DNA of 64,000 nt from Chryseobacterium hagamense (GCF_007991455.1 NZ_BJYJ01000005.1:62001-126000), one strand, 5' to 3'. Positions 1 to 9,163 are shown, counted from the first letter of the stretch. The notes: generated by a model not told the origin, from the letters alone. Numbers and translations are program-made.

Positions 1-1
1 A

Positions 2-490
2 GAAAATACCCATAAGACGAGCCTTCAGGAATCCTATGAGCAGAAAGTGGAAAATTTAACCGACATTTTTCTTTCTAGTCTTTCTGCTGAGGTTTCTTCT
101 GTCTGCAAAAACGAGGCCCGGGAATATTTCAAAGTACTGATCGGAAATTTTAAGAATGCCACCTATACCATTAAAGATATCAAAACAATATCCGATGAGC
201 AGGTAAAGAATCAGGAAATTTCACAGGTAGATTATGAGGTAAGCTTTAAGGTTCCGTCTGTACCTTCGCAGATTAATATAGGGGATATTAAGAAAATCGG
301 ATCCGGAGAAATGAAGAAATATCTTATTGATATGGCCAATCATCTGAAAAAAGCCGATAAAATGATATCAACCCGGCAGAAATTCAATCTTTATCAGGTA
401 AAATACGGCACGGATACCTATTACTGGAACGGGGGCCCACAGGAAATGGCCTGGAAACTGAACGAATTTTATTTTAAAAATATAAATTAA
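2..490 (+). CDS. C-terminal part of an unidentified protein, cut by the window start
   Basis: The reading frame is open from the first bases of the window without a stop, so the true start lies outside; an in-frame GTG at 47 exists but there is no reason to prefer it. At least 162 residues are visible. The visible part is hydrophilic, with no membrane segment and no motif I recognise, and it ends in an aromatic-rich tail (TYYWNGG, then NEFYFKNIN). Proteins of this shape in flavobacteria are often small exported or lipid-anchored proteins, but the N-terminus that would show this is missing. It is followed by a strong intrinsic terminator, so it is the last gene of its unit. Function unknown. 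Confidence 0.6.
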   Translation, partial: ENTHKTSLQESYEQKVENLTDIFLSSLSAEVSSVCKNEAREYFKVLIGNFKNATYTIKDIKTISDEQVKNQEISQVDYEVSFKVPSVPSQINIGDIKKIGSGEMKKYLIDMANHLKKADKMISTRQKFNLYQVKYGTDTYYWNGGPQEMAWKLNEFYFKNIN

Positions 491-502
491 TACCACCTCA
501 GG

Positions 503-527
503 GCTGCCCGTTCCGGCAGCTTTTTTT
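503..527 (+). terminator. Intrinsic terminator after the first gene
   Basis: GCTGCC (503-508) pairs with GGCAGC (515-520) across a 6-nt loop and is followed by seven T. It separates the upstream gene from the prolyl oligopeptidase. Confidence 0.85.
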
Positions 528-543
528 ATTTAAACAGAATCCT

Positions 544-551
544 TATTTTTG
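544..551 (+). promoter_or_regulatory. -7 element for the prolyl oligopeptidase
   Basis: TATTTTTG matches the Bacteroidota -7 consensus TAnnTTTG and ends 15 nt before the ATG at 567. No TTG is seen at the usual distance upstream, so only half of the promoter is supported. Confidence 0.4.
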
Positions 552-566
552 GGAAAATAGCTTACT

Positions 567-2672
567 ATGAAATTCAGATCCATATTATTAACGGCCGGAG
601 TACTATCTTCCGCGACATTTTATGCACAAAAAATGACTTATCCAAAAGCAATAAAAGGAAACCATACCGATACCTATTTCGGAACCGCAGTGGCGGATCC
701 GTTCAGAGACCTGGAGAATGATTCCGAGGCCACCCGCAGATGGGTAGACGAAGAAGTAAAGCACAGCCAGGAATATCTGGCTAAAATACCGTTCAGGGAT
801 GAAATCCGTAATCAGCTGAGAGAAATCTGGAATTACGAAAAGATTTCTGCCCCGTTTAAGGAGGGCGATTATACCTATTATTATAAGAACGACGGGCTCC
901 AGGCCCAGTCGGTGTTGTACAGAACCAGCAACAGAACCGGGCAGACGGAAGTTTTCCTGGATCCGAATAAATTTTCCGAAAAAGGAACCACATCGCTTTC
1001 CCAGCTGTCATTCAACAAAAAAGGAAATCTGGTAGCCTATTCCATTTCCGAAGGTGGCAGCGACTGGAATAAGATCATCATCCTGGATGCCGTTACCAAA
1101 AAACAGATCGATGAGACCCTGACCGATGTTAAATTCAGTGGAATTTCATGGCAGGGGGATGAAGGCTTTTATTATTCAAGCTACGACAAACCGAAAGAAG
1201 GAACCGTATTATCCGGAATGACGGATAAGCACAAAGTATACTTTCACAAGCTGGGAACAAAGCAGTCGGCAGATCAGCTGATCTTCGGTGGCGATAAGAC
1301 CCCGAGAAGATATCTGGGCGCCGGCGTATCTGAAGACCAGCGGTACCTGATCATTTCTGCTGCCAATGCCACCAACGGAAATGAACTGTACATCAAAGAT
1401 CTGAAAAACGGCAGTGATTTCATCCAGATCAATAAAGGGTTCGACATCAATGCAAGCATTGTGGATACGGACGGCGATAACCTTTACATCTTTACGGATA
1501 AGGATGCCCCGAATATGCGTCTGGTAAAAACCACTATTAAAAATCCGGCTCCTGAAACCTGGACAGACGTAATCCCGCAGACCGGTAATGTATTGGGCAT
1601 CACCACCGGAGGAGGCTATTTCTTTGCCACTTACATGGTCGATGCTATCGATCTGGTAAAACAATATGACAAAAACGGGAAACTGGTTAGGGAAATTACG
1701 CTTCCCGGCAAAGGAAATGTTTCAGGATTCGGCGGGAAGGAAAAAGAGAAAGAGCTTTACTTTTCATTCAGCAATTACATTACGCCGGGAACTACTTATA
1801 AGTTCAATGCCGATACCGGTAAATCCGAAGTTTACCAGAAACCGAAAGTGAAATTCAATCCGGACGATTATGTTTCCGAACAGGTCTTCTACACTTCAAA
1901 AGACGGAACGAAGATCCCGATGATGATCAATTATAAAAAAGGGACAAAGCTTAACGGCAAAAATCCGACGATCCTGTATTCGTATGGCGGATTCAATATC
2001 AGCCTGCAGCCGGCCTTCTCCGTAGTCAATGCCATCTGGATGGAAAACGGCGGAATCTATGCCGTTCCGAACATTCGCGGCGGTGGGGAATACGGTAAAA
2101 AATGGCATGATGCAGGCACCAAACAGCAGAAGAAAAACGTCTTCAACGATTTCATTGCGGCCGGGGAATATTTACAGGCAAAAGGCTACACTTCCAAAGA
2201 ATACATGGCCCTTTCCGGAAGATCAAACGGCGGATTGCTCGTCGGTGCTACCATGACCATGCGTCCCGACCTGGCAAGAGTGGCTTTCCCGGGAGTAGGC
2301 GTTCTGGATATGCTGCGGTATAACAAATTTACCGCCGGAGCCGGCTGGGCATACGATTACGGAACCGCAGAAGACAGCAAAGAGATGTTCGAATACCTGA
2401 AATCATATTCACCCGTTCATAATGTAAAAGCAGGAACCTGCTATCCATCCACCATGATCATCACCAGCGATCACGACGACCGTGTTGTTCCCGCACACTC
2501 CTTTAAATTCGGCGCGGAACTTCAGGAAAAGCAGGCGTGCAACCATCCGGTTCTCTTAAGAATTGAAAAAAATGCAGGCCACGGTGCCGGAAGATCTACC
2601 GAGCAGGTGATCGGGGAAAATGCCGATCTGCTTTCTTTTGCTTTGTATGAAATGGGGATTAGAAAACTTTAG
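567..2672 (+). CDS. Secreted prolyl oligopeptidase (S9A family)
   Basis: A serine endopeptidase that cleaves after proline in short peptides. At 701 residues it has the usual length of the S9A family. Residues 1-21 form a signal peptide ending in YAQ, so the enzyme is exported, probably to the periplasm. The middle (about 80-430) is the expected seven-bladed propeller region. The C-terminal alpha/beta-hydrolase domain shows the nucleophile in GRSNGG (Ser553), the acid in the HDDRVVP stretch (Asp637/638) and the base in AGHGAG (His672). Spacing of the triad is as in porcine prolyl oligopeptidase. The gene stands alone between two terminators. Family assignment is secure; the natural substrate is unknown. 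Confidence 0.93.
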   Translation: MKFRSILLTAGVLSSATFYAQKMTYPKAIKGNHTDTYFGTAVADPFRDLENDSEATRRWVDEEVKHSQEYLAKIPFRDEIRNQLREIWNYEKISAPFKEGDYTYYYKNDGLQAQSVLYRTSNRTGQTEVFLDPNKFSEKGTTSLSQLSFNKKGNLVAYSISEGGSDWNKIIILDAVTKKQIDETLTDVKFSGISWQGDEGFYYSSYDKPKEGTVLSGMTDKHKVYFHKLGTKQSADQLIFGGDKTPRRYLGAGVSEDQRYLIISAANATNGNELYIKDLKNGSDFIQINKGFDINASIVDTDGDNLYIFTDKDAPNMRLVKTTIKNPAPETWTDVIPQTGNVLGITTGGGYFFATYMVDAIDLVKQYDKNGKLVREITLPGKGNVSGFGGKEKEKELYFSFSNYITPGTTYKFNADTGKSEVYQKPKVKFNPDDYVSEQVFYTSKDGTKIPMMINYKKGTKLNGKNPTILYSYGGFNISLQPAFSVVNAIWMENGGIYAVPNIRGGGEYGKKWHDAGTKQQKKNVFNDFIAAGEYLQAKGYTSKEYMALSGRSNGGLLVGATMTMRPDLARVAFPGVGVLDMLRYNKFTAGAGWAYDYGTAEDSKEMFEYLKSYSPVHNVKAGTCYPSTMIITSDHDDRVVPAHSFKFGAELQEKQACNHPVLLRIEKNAGHGAGRSTEQVIGENADLLSFALYEMGIRKL

Positions 2673-2707
2673 AAAATTTATGCCGTTAAAATGTTGTTTA
2701 AAGAAAG

Positions 2708-2740
2708 AGGCTGTCCATAATTTGGGCAGCCTTTAATTTT
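2708..2740 (+). terminator. Intrinsic terminator after the prolyl oligopeptidase
   Basis: AGGCTGTCC (2708-2716) pairs with GGGCAGCCT (2724-2732) around a 7-nt AT loop, followed by a T-rich tract. It marks the left border of the AT-rich island. Confidence 0.75.
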
Positions 2741-2854
2741 ACCAATTCTGTTCGTACTCAAAAGGACGCGTACTATACTTTTTGTTTGTAAGAAGTAGTA
2801 AGAATTTATTCTAAAATATAAAATAATGCGTCGAGTTTTGGCGTGTATACGATA

Positions 2855-2862
2855 TAGCTTTG
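2855..2862 (+). promoter_or_regulatory. Possible -7 element for the toxin/immunity pair
   Basis: TAGCTTTG fits TAnnTTTG and lies 46 nt before the ATG at 2909. A TTTG at 2837-2840 is closer (14 nt) than the usual 17-23 nt, so this is a weak call. Confidence 0.3.
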
Positions 2863-2908
2863 CTTTAGAAACATTAAAAAAAATATTAATTACTAAAAAG
2901 CATAGCCT

Positions 2909-5452
2909 ATGGAAGAATTTGATGACGAGTTTGGAGATTTATCCGGATATAAAATACTCAGCTTGGATGAAACAACTTCATTCTTTAAAGAAAGTAAAAA
3001 ACTGTTACAAGCAATGCCAAATAGCTCATTCGAAGAAATATCCTTTGATAAAAAATTTGGTATAGAAAATAAATGTAATGAAGAGAAATTAGGAATTTTT
3101 TATCATGGACAAATGAGAATAGATGAACTTATTTCAGATTTACATAAAAATAGTAATAATGGAAAGTTCTTTTTCAATTTTGGAAACTACGCAGTGAATT
3201 ACGGTTTTGTTTTAAACAAAGAAAATCCTGCCATGATAAAAAAATTGATGAAAGCATCATATAATGATATCTCCAGAAGTACACCTTATCAATATTATCA
3301 GAATCAGCATCGTAAAGATGCTAAAGCAGATATTTATCTTAATATGATGGCCTGTCATGTAGATGTTTTACAGCCAGGTTATATTTTTTATTTGGATTTA
3401 GTTTCGCAAACTATAGAATTTAGAATACAATACGTCTATAGCAATTATATAAATTTTCGGAACTTTGATAATACGACGTTAAATAAAAGGGATTATGAAT
3501 TAAATAATAAGTATAACGCTATCATTGTAAAAGCTAAAAACGCTTTGGACTTCGTAATGTTGGCAAAACCGAATGATGAGAATTATCTCAAAGAAAAAAT
3601 TGTTAATCTTTTTGCTCAAGAAACTTTAAAAGCAGCCAGCCAGAAAGAAATAAAATTTCTTTATGAAAATATGCCCGATTTTGTAACTTCAAAATTACTG
3701 GAAAAATTAGGTGCGAATAATAAAAATACTTCTAAGCAAGAGCATGAAGATCTTGTTTGGAATCATTTAGAAATACTTTCCGGAGGTATGGAAAACCAGG
3801 ATCTTTTTAGCTGGAATATTGATTTTAGTGGTGCCATGCTTAATCTCCTCAAGGTTTTTGGGAATAGTAAGTTTTTATTCGAAAAGTTTAAAAGCAACCA
3901 GACATTTGTAAAAAAAATATTTGAAAATTTAGAAGGAGAATCTGTAATAAATGGAGAAAAATCCTCAAACAAAATAGCTTTTGCAAGCTTTGTTTCTACA
4001 CTTTGTCTCCATAACGGAATGGTTAGCTTAAGAAAAATAGACAAAGGATTTTCTTTTGGAAGGTACAATGGTGTAAATTCTGACGATAATTTGCCCAGAG
4101 AAGAGAAAGGAAATGAATTTTTTCTGCAAAAAGAAAAAGAAGCTTCCATAATTGATTTTTTACCCATGGAATCTTTTAATGAAATTATTCCTGATGATGA
4201 CACAGGTGCCTATTATCATCCTATGGATATGGTTTTGTTGGTTGATGCAGATTCTGAAGAAAAATATCCTGACATTGCCGCAGCTATTCTGATTAAGGCA
4301 ATTGCGGATGCCCACGAAGAGCAGGAAAGGGAAAAAATAAAAAGAATCGGTTTTGATATCTTAGGAATTGTATTGGGTGCTGTTGCATTGGCAACCTCAG
4401 GAAACCCCATCATTACTGCAGCAGCTGTTTCAGATGTTGTAGTAAATACGGCAGATACCATAGTACAAGGTTTTGATAAAGACATTGTATCATTAACTGG
4501 AGGAGAGGAATTTCTCCAAGACTGGAACACCGTTTATTATTCTGCCAATATTGCATCTGCAGCAATTGCCCTTCCTGAACTTTTTGCCAGTGGAATGAAG
4601 TTGATACAGCTTGCAAGAACTACCGGAAAAACTAAAGCGATTAACTTTATAAAAGCCTGCATTGTAAAGATTATTTTAGAAAAAAATATTATTACTTTTA
4701 CAGGGAATACGCTGAAAGAGGGAAAAGCTTATATAAGAGTACTGGATGCGGCAGAAGCAATAAAAGCAACAGCATTTTTCTTTAACGATACCAATCTTAC
4801 ACGTTTGTATGAAAAGGGAGTAATCATAGTGGAAGTAAATGAAAATGGGAAAAAAGAATTTGGATTTATTTACAAAAATGAGGTGATTTTGCAGGGTGTA
4901 GCTACAGATAAAAATTATAAACATATTATTTATACTCTTTCCAGACACTTGTATCATCCTTTTAAGATGATTGAAAGGCTCGAAGAATTAAGAGTTGCTG
5001 CCTTCTGTAAAAGGATGCCAAAGATTACTAATAAATTTCCAACAGAAGAACTGCCCCAAGAAGGTTTTTCCATTAAATATTCGATAAATTCTAATGGAGT
5101 TTTTAGACAAGAGAATGGGAATGTTTTTCCTTCACTTGAATTTGATTTTGTAATAACAAAATCTGGTGAATTAAAAATTGGAAGTAAACATCATTTCTTG
5201 GGTAACAGAGAGAACGTTTTAGCTGCAGGAGGTATTCGTTTTAAAAATGGTAGAATTGTAGAATTTGATAATATGTCTGGACATTATACACCAACGGCAG
5301 AAGAAGCAAAAAGATTGGGAGAGATATTAAAAGGACTTGAAATTTATGTTAAAAGAGCACGAAATGAAATTACACCGTTAGGATTAAATAGTAATGGTGA
5401 GGTAATAAGGACAGGAGAAGATATCATAATATATATACAAAATATAAAATAA
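2909..5452 (+). CDS. Large candidate polymorphic toxin with C-terminal SGHY domain
   Basis: An 847-residue protein that I cannot place in a named family. The architecture is toxin-like. A long hydrophilic N-terminal part (about 1-450) comes first. A central hydrophobic, Ala/Gly-rich stretch follows (about 480-560), of the kind seen before toxin domains. The last 130 residues form a compact C-terminal domain with K760-H761-H762, a LAAGG turn at 771-775, N788 and S790-G791-H792-Y793-T-P. There is no Sec signal and no recognisable type IX sorting domain, so export could be by a type VI or similar contact-dependent system; this is inference. Base composition is much more AT-rich than in the flanking genes. 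The next gene starts in the stop codon (TAATG), as in toxin/immunity pairs. A 79-residue ORF at 2826 in another frame is treated as a shadow. Confidence 0.6.
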   Translation: MEEFDDEFGDLSGYKILSLDETTSFFKESKKLLQAMPNSSFEEISFDKKFGIENKCNEEKLGIFYHGQMRIDELISDLHKNSNNGKFFFNFGNYAVNYGFVLNKENPAMIKKLMKASYNDISRSTPYQYYQNQHRKDAKADIYLNMMACHVDVLQPGYIFYLDLVSQTIEFRIQYVYSNYINFRNFDNTTLNKRDYELNNKYNAIIVKAKNALDFVMLAKPNDENYLKEKIVNLFAQETLKAASQKEIKFLYENMPDFVTSKLLEKLGANNKNTSKQEHEDLVWNHLEILSGGMENQDLFSWNIDFSGAMLNLLKVFGNSKFLFEKFKSNQTFVKKIFENLEGESVINGEKSSNKIAFASFVSTLCLHNGMVSLRKIDKGFSFGRYNGVNSDDNLPREEKGNEFFLQKEKEASIIDFLPMESFNEIIPDDDTGAYYHPMDMVLLVDADSEEKYPDIAAAILIKAIADAHEEQEREKIKRIGFDILGIVLGAVALATSGNPIITAAAVSDVVVNTADTIVQGFDKDIVSLTGGEEFLQDWNTVYYSANIASAAIALPELFASGMKLIQLARTTGKTKAINFIKACIVKIILEKNIITFTGNTLKEGKAYIRVLDAAEAIKATAFFFNDTNLTRLYEKGVIIVEVNENGKKEFGFIYKNEVILQGVATDKNYKHIIYTLSRHLYHPFKMIERLEELRVAAFCKRMPKITNKFPTEELPQEGFSIKYSINSNGVFRQENGNVFPSLEFDFVITKSGELKIGSKHHFLGNRENVLAAGGIRFKNGRIVEFDNMSGHYTPTAEEAKRLGEILKGLEIYVKRARNEITPLGLNSNGEVIRTGEDIIIYIQNIK

Positions 5453-5982
5453 TGGAAGAAATTATACAAAAATTACATCAGGGAATAAAACAAAGTGGTT
5501 GGGATATATTCAAACATTTAAAAAAAGAACTATTAAATTACAATTCTAAAGATCTAATAATTAAGTTACTTAATTCTAAAGAATTCAAGTATAAAAATAT
5601 AAGAAGTCTTCTTGTTATTATTCCTGAATTGTGGAAGGATTTTTCATTAGAAGATTGGAGAATTATCATGAGAGAGGTAAATCGTCCTTCAAATTACAGA
5701 GTATTTATTGATGATGGTCCTTATTTTGAAGATGTTCGTTTTCTCTATAACTGGATCGGCATAGACAGTATTAAACTTTATAAAAATGATCCTGAAATTT
5801 CGGATGAAAATAAAAGGTATTTGGATAGAGTTTTTCCTTTGTTTCTGCATGACACGATGAGAAATGGAGAGTATATGGAAGATTTTCATGACGGAACTTT
5901 TGGAGATATAAAATTTTTCAGGGAGATGAAAAGCAGGTTGATGAGTCAGGGAGCAAAACCAAGCCCCTTGCCCGATTTATGA
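5452..5982 (+). CDS. Candidate immunity protein for the upstream toxin
   Basis: A 176-residue, mostly helical soluble protein without signal peptide or membrane segment. I recognise no family. Its ATG overlaps the TAA of the preceding gene by one base, which implies translational coupling. It shares the same AT-rich composition and is followed directly by a terminator, so the two genes form a closed two-gene unit. A small cytoplasmic protein encoded immediately after a large multi-domain toxin-like protein is the usual arrangement for an immunity protein. The functional label rests on position, size and composition only, not on sequence similarity. Confidence 0.5.
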   Translation: MEEIIQKLHQGIKQSGWDIFKHLKKELLNYNSKDLIIKLLNSKEFKYKNIRSLLVIIPELWKDFSLEDWRIIMREVNRPSNYRVFIDDGPYFEDVRFLYNWIGIDSIKLYKNDPEISDENKRYLDRVFPLFLHDTMRNGEYMEDFHDGTFGDIKFFREMKSRLMSQGAKPSPLPDL

Positions 5983-6012
5983 TTTCATAGAAATATAGCA
6001 TTATAATTACAT

Positions 6013-6042
6013 AACGGCAATCCATGAGTTGCCGTTCTTTAT
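6013..6042 (+). terminator. Intrinsic terminator closing the AT-rich island
   Basis: AACGGCAA (6013-6020) pairs with TTGCCGTT (6029-6036) around an 8-nt loop, followed by CTTTATAT. It separates the toxin/immunity pair from mutB. Confidence 0.7.
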
Positions 6043-6131
6043 ATAAAAACGCCTCAAAATAGGCTTAGTTTCTCTACATAATTTATTCCCTAAAAAATGC
6101 TTAATTTTAGCCATCTAATAAATCCTAAAGT

Positions 6132-8249
6132 ATGAGAAGGGAAGTTCAGAATAAAACTCCTCAATTTAAGATCACTGAAAAGGCCACGGAAGTTTATCCG
6201 TTTGAAAAAGACGGGCTGTCATTAAAATCCTCTTATAAGGCGGATGATATCAAAAACCGTGAGCTCACGCAGACTTCCCCGGGTATCGAGCCTTATCTTC
6301 GTGGACCTTACTCCACGATGTATGTGCAGAAGCCCTGGACCATCCGTCAGTATGCCGGTTTTTCAACGGCGGAGGAATCCAATGCTTTCTACAGGAGGAA
6401 TCTGGCGGCAGGACAGAAAGGGCTTTCCGTAGCTTTCGACCTGGCTACCCACCGGGGATACGATTCCGACCACGCAAGGGTGGTAGGGGATGTCGGGAAA
6501 GCCGGTGTCGCCATCGATTCGGTGGAAGACATGAAAATTTTATTCAATGAAATTCCCCTGGACCAGATTTCGGTTTCCATGACGATGAACGGAGCGGTGC
6601 TGCCGATCCTTTCTTTTTATATCGTGGCAGCGGAAGAGCAGGGCGTGTCCCAGGAATTGCTGTCGGGAACCATCCAGAATGATATTTTAAAGGAATTTAT
6701 GGTAAGAAATACCTACATCTATCCGCCGGCACCTTCCATGAAAATCATTGCGGATATTTTTGAATATACCGCGCAAAATATACCCAAGTTCAACTCCATC
6801 TCCATTTCAGGCTATCACATGCAGGAAGCCGGAGCAACACCGGTCCTGGAAATGGCCTACACCCTGGCAGACGGACTGGAATACGTAAGAACGGGAATAA
6901 AAGCAGGGATGAAAGTCGATGATTTCGCTCCGAGGCTCTCCTTTTTCTGGGCCATCGGCATGAACCATTTTATGGAAATTGCAAAAATGCGGGCCGCAAG
7001 GTATATCTGGGCCAGCCTGCTGAAACAGTTCAATCCGCAGAATCCGAAATCCCTGGCACTGCGAACCCACTCCCAGACTTCAGGATGGTCTCTGACGGAG
7101 CAGGAACCATTCAATAATATTACCAGGACGGCTATTGAAGCCTTGTCTTCCGCTTTGGGTGGAACCCAGTCCCTCCACACCAATGCATTGGATGAAGCGA
7201 TCGCACTTCCTACGGATTATTCGGCGAAAATTGCCAGAAATACCCAGATCATCCTCCAGCAGGAAAGTGGGATCTGTGATGTGGTAGACCCGATGGGCGG
7301 GAGCAACCTAGTGGAAAGCCTGACCCAGCAGATGATTGAGGAAGCCATGAAATACATCGATGAGGTAGAGCAGGAGGGCGGAATGACCAAAGCCATCGAA
7401 GCCGGAATCCCGAAAATGAGAATTGAAGAGGCAGCAGCGAGGAAACAGGCTAAGATCGACAGTGGGGAAGAATTCATCATCGGAGTGAATTCATTCCGTT
7501 CGGAACTGAAGCAGGAACCGATTGAAATCCTGGACATCGATAACACTGAAGTCCGCAGAAAACAGATCGAAAGACTCAATACCATCAAGGCAGAAAGAAA
7601 TGCTTCAGCCGTCGAAGAAATCCTGAATAAAATCAGGGAATCCGCCAAAACCGGACAGGGAAACCTGCTCGCTCTGTGTATTGAAGCCGCCCGCAGAAGG
7701 GTAACCCTTGGAGAAATGAGCGATGCCATGGAAGAGAGCTTCGGAAGATACAAAGCCAACATCAGAACCATTTCAGGAGTATATGCCATGAATGCAGGAA
7801 AGAACGAGTATTTTGAAAAAGCCCTCAACCTTACCCAGAAATTTGAGGAAGAAGAAGGCCGCCGGCCAAGAATCATGGTAGCCAAAATGGGACAGGACGG
7901 ACACGACAGAGGTGCCAAAGTCGTAGCAACCGCATTTGCCGATATGGGATTTGATGTCGATGTGGCACCACTGTTCCAGACACCGGAGGAAGTAGCCAAA
8001 CAGGCGGTGGAAAACGATATCCATATTTTAGGGGTTTCCTCTCTCGCAGCCGGTCATAAGACATTGGTTCCCCAGGTTGTCGGTGAACTGAAAAAGCTGG
8101 GTGCCGATGATATCACCATCGTTGTAGGCGGTGTTATTCCCCAGCAGGATTACGAATTCCTGTATGCCAACGGAGCCGATTTCATCTTCGGGCCGGGTAC
8201 CAACCTTCCGAAATGTGCCGTGGATATTCTTGAAAGGTTTTTAGGATAA
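6132..8249 (+). CDS. mutB: Methylmalonyl-CoA mutase, large (catalytic) subunit
   Basis: Interconverts (R)-methylmalonyl-CoA and succinyl-CoA using adenosylcobalamin, linking propionate and branched-chain catabolism to the TCA cycle. Residues 1 to about 540 form the substrate-binding barrel with typical blocks ([23 protein letters not shown], of which the TIRQYAGF core is most conserved; [34 protein letters not shown]). The C-terminal cobalamin domain carries D589-x-H591-x-x-G594, where the histidine ligates cobalt, followed by the SSLAAGH and VVGGVIP loops. At 705 residues it is near full length. The small subunit gene that often precedes it is not here; the AT-rich island sits upstream instead. 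The partner GTPase MeaB is encoded at 15045-16028. Confidence 0.93.
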   Translation: MRREVQNKTPQFKITEKATEVYPFEKDGLSLKSSYKADDIKNRELTQTSPGIEPYLRGPYSTMYVQKPWTIRQYAGFSTAEESNAFYRRNLAAGQKGLSVAFDLATHRGYDSDHARVVGDVGKAGVAIDSVEDMKILFNEIPLDQISVSMTMNGAVLPILSFYIVAAEEQGVSQELLSGTIQNDILKEFMVRNTYIYPPAPSMKIIADIFEYTAQNIPKFNSISISGYHMQEAGATPVLEMAYTLADGLEYVRTGIKAGMKVDDFAPRLSFFWAIGMNHFMEIAKMRAARYIWASLLKQFNPQNPKSLALRTHSQTSGWSLTEQEPFNNITRTAIEALSSALGGTQSLHTNALDEAIALPTDYSAKIARNTQIILQQESGICDVVDPMGGSNLVESLTQQMIEEAMKYIDEVEQEGGMTKAIEAGIPKMRIEEAAARKQAKIDSGEEFIIGVNSFRSELKQEPIEILDIDNTEVRRKQIERLNTIKAERNASAVEEILNKIRESAKTGQGNLLALCIEAARRRVTLGEMSDAMEESFGRYKANIRTISGVYAMNAGKNEYFEKALNLTQKFEEEEGRRPRIMVAKMGQDGHDRGAKVVATAFADMGFDVDVAPLFQTPEEVAKQAVENDIHILGVSSLAAGHKTLVPQVVGELKKLGADDITIVVGGVIPQQDYEFLYANGADFIFGPGTNLPKCAVDILERFLG

Positions 8250-8293
8250 ATTAAAACTGAAAAGAGATAAATTGCACAGCTTTTGTATAACCT

Positions 8294-8310
8294 AATGAAA
8301 AATTTTCATT
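8294..8310 (+). promoter_or_regulatory. 17-bp perfect palindrome abutting a start codon
   Basis: AATGAAAAATTTTCATT is perfectly symmetrical (8+1+8) and ends exactly one base before the ATG at 8311. It could be an operator or an RNA hairpin that covers the ribosome-binding region. Seen directly; function inferred. Confidence 0.4.
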
Positions 8311-8811
8311 ATGGCTTATACAGTAGTTTCAGTATTTCCGGTAACAGCAGACACCGATGATATCAAAAGACAATTAAAGGAAAACGGCATTGACGAAGCG
8401 AATATTGTAGTTTCAAAGTCGAATGTAGACAGCGGCGCAACCGCAGACGACTATCGTGAAGACGAACAGACCAAAGGCTTTTTTGAATATACCTTTGCAC
8501 ATGATACGGAAATGATGGATGCCTACCGAAGACACAGTGTCGGACAACACAACGTTGTCGTATATGCCGATACAATCGAACAGGCGGCAACGGCAAATTC
8601 CGTTTTAAACAGAAACGGTGCATTGGAAGTATACAGAAAGCCGTCGGAAAATAAAACCGATGTTCCTGACGGAATGACCGAAGAAGAATACAACGGGATT
8701 ATTGCAAAGGCTAAAAATAACCTTTACTTCCTGGGCTCCGAAAGGGTATACCATTCTAATGTGATCAGGGGAATGGATGATCCGATGGATGATCTTGGAT
8801 CCAAAGACTAA
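8311..8811 (+). CDS. Small conserved protein, possibly general-stress (17M/YflT)-like
   Basis: A 166-residue soluble acidic protein without signal peptide. The N-terminus (TVVSVFPVTADTDDIKRQL, then IDEANIVVSKS) has the beta-alpha-beta pattern of the general stress protein 17M/YflT type, where a short strand is followed by a helix that samples 'residue i versus next element' repeats; this is a weak resemblance only. A second beta-alpha unit (VVVYADTIEQAATANSVL) follows at about 90-108, and the C-terminus is charged and probably flexible. It follows mutB by 61 nt, may share its transcript, and ends at a very strong terminator. A palindrome overlaps its translation start region. Function unknown. 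Confidence 0.65.
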   Translation: MAYTVVSVFPVTADTDDIKRQLKENGIDEANIVVSKSNVDSGATADDYREDEQTKGFFEYTFAHDTEMMDAYRRHSVGQHNVVVYADTIEQAATANSVLNRNGALEVYRKPSENKTDVPDGMTEEEYNGIIAKAKNNLYFLGSERVYHSNVIRGMDDPMDDLGSKD

Positions 8812-8834
8812 ATATCAGATCATAAAATACATAC

Positions 8835-8878
8835 AAACAAACCGGCTGTTTCATTTGAAACAGCCGGTTTGTTTTGTT
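8835..8878 (+). terminator. Strong intrinsic terminator, long symmetrical stem
   Basis: An 18-bp stem (8835-8852 with 8857-8874) encloses the loop ATTT; core ACCGGCTGTTTC / GAAACAGCCGGT. AT-rich on both flanks, so it could act in both directions. Confidence 0.85.
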
Positions 8879-8960
8879 ATAAAGAGTTTAAGCAAGCCTG
8901 AATGTCCCTGTGATAGTACAGGATAATCATATACCTTTAAAATTTTATATTGAATTTTTT

Positions 8961-8990
8961 TTGGCAGTTCCGGAAAAAGTTTTAATTTTG
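8961..8990 (+). promoter_or_regulatory. Complete Bacteroidota promoter
   Basis: TTG (8961-8963, within a run of T) is spaced exactly 19 nt from TAATTTTG (8983-8990). This is the best-formed promoter in the window. It drives whatever lies between about 8995 and the terminator at 9163. Confidence 0.6.
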
Positions 8991-8994
8991 TGGC

Positions 8995-9163
8995 TCAAAT
9001 CAGTTTTTAACCCTTTAAATAACGAAGCAAATGTTCAGTAAAGTACATATTTCTACAGCAGGATTGCCTTTTGCAAAGGCAGGGCTTCGTGGTTGGGTAC
9101 ATTCTTAGAATTACAGTATAATGAAATATAGCCACCCGGAGTCGTAAGATTCCGGGTTTTTTA
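8995..9163 (+). ncRNA. Short transcription unit: small RNA or 25-residue peptide gene
   Basis: A well-formed promoter and an intrinsic terminator bracket about 165 nt with no gene longer than 25 codons. Inside are an ORF from ATG 9031 to TAG 9106-9108 (begins MFSKVHIS, ends GLRGWVHS) and a hairpin GCCTTT-TGC-AAAGGC at 9065-9079. Either a small regulatory RNA or a leader peptide/small protein fits. I do not recognise the RNA family. It lies upstream of the RtcB-PrfH operon, with about 250 nt between. Boundaries are estimated from the promoter and terminator. Confidence 0.45.
9134..9163 (+). terminator. Intrinsic terminator of the small transcription unit
   Basis: ACCCGGAGTC (9134-9143) pairs with GATTCCGGGT (9148-9157), with one G-U pair and a GTAA tetraloop, followed by a run of T. 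Confidence 0.8.

Noticed and set aside
2826-3065. 79-residue ORF overlapping the start of the toxin gene
   Set aside because: It is a different frame of the same AT-rich DNA; the toxin frame is far longer and has normal protein character.
7217-7999. 260-residue ORF antisense to mutB
   Set aside because: Composition is that of a reverse-strand shadow (Ser/Leu/Ile-rich), with no motif; mutB is unambiguous.
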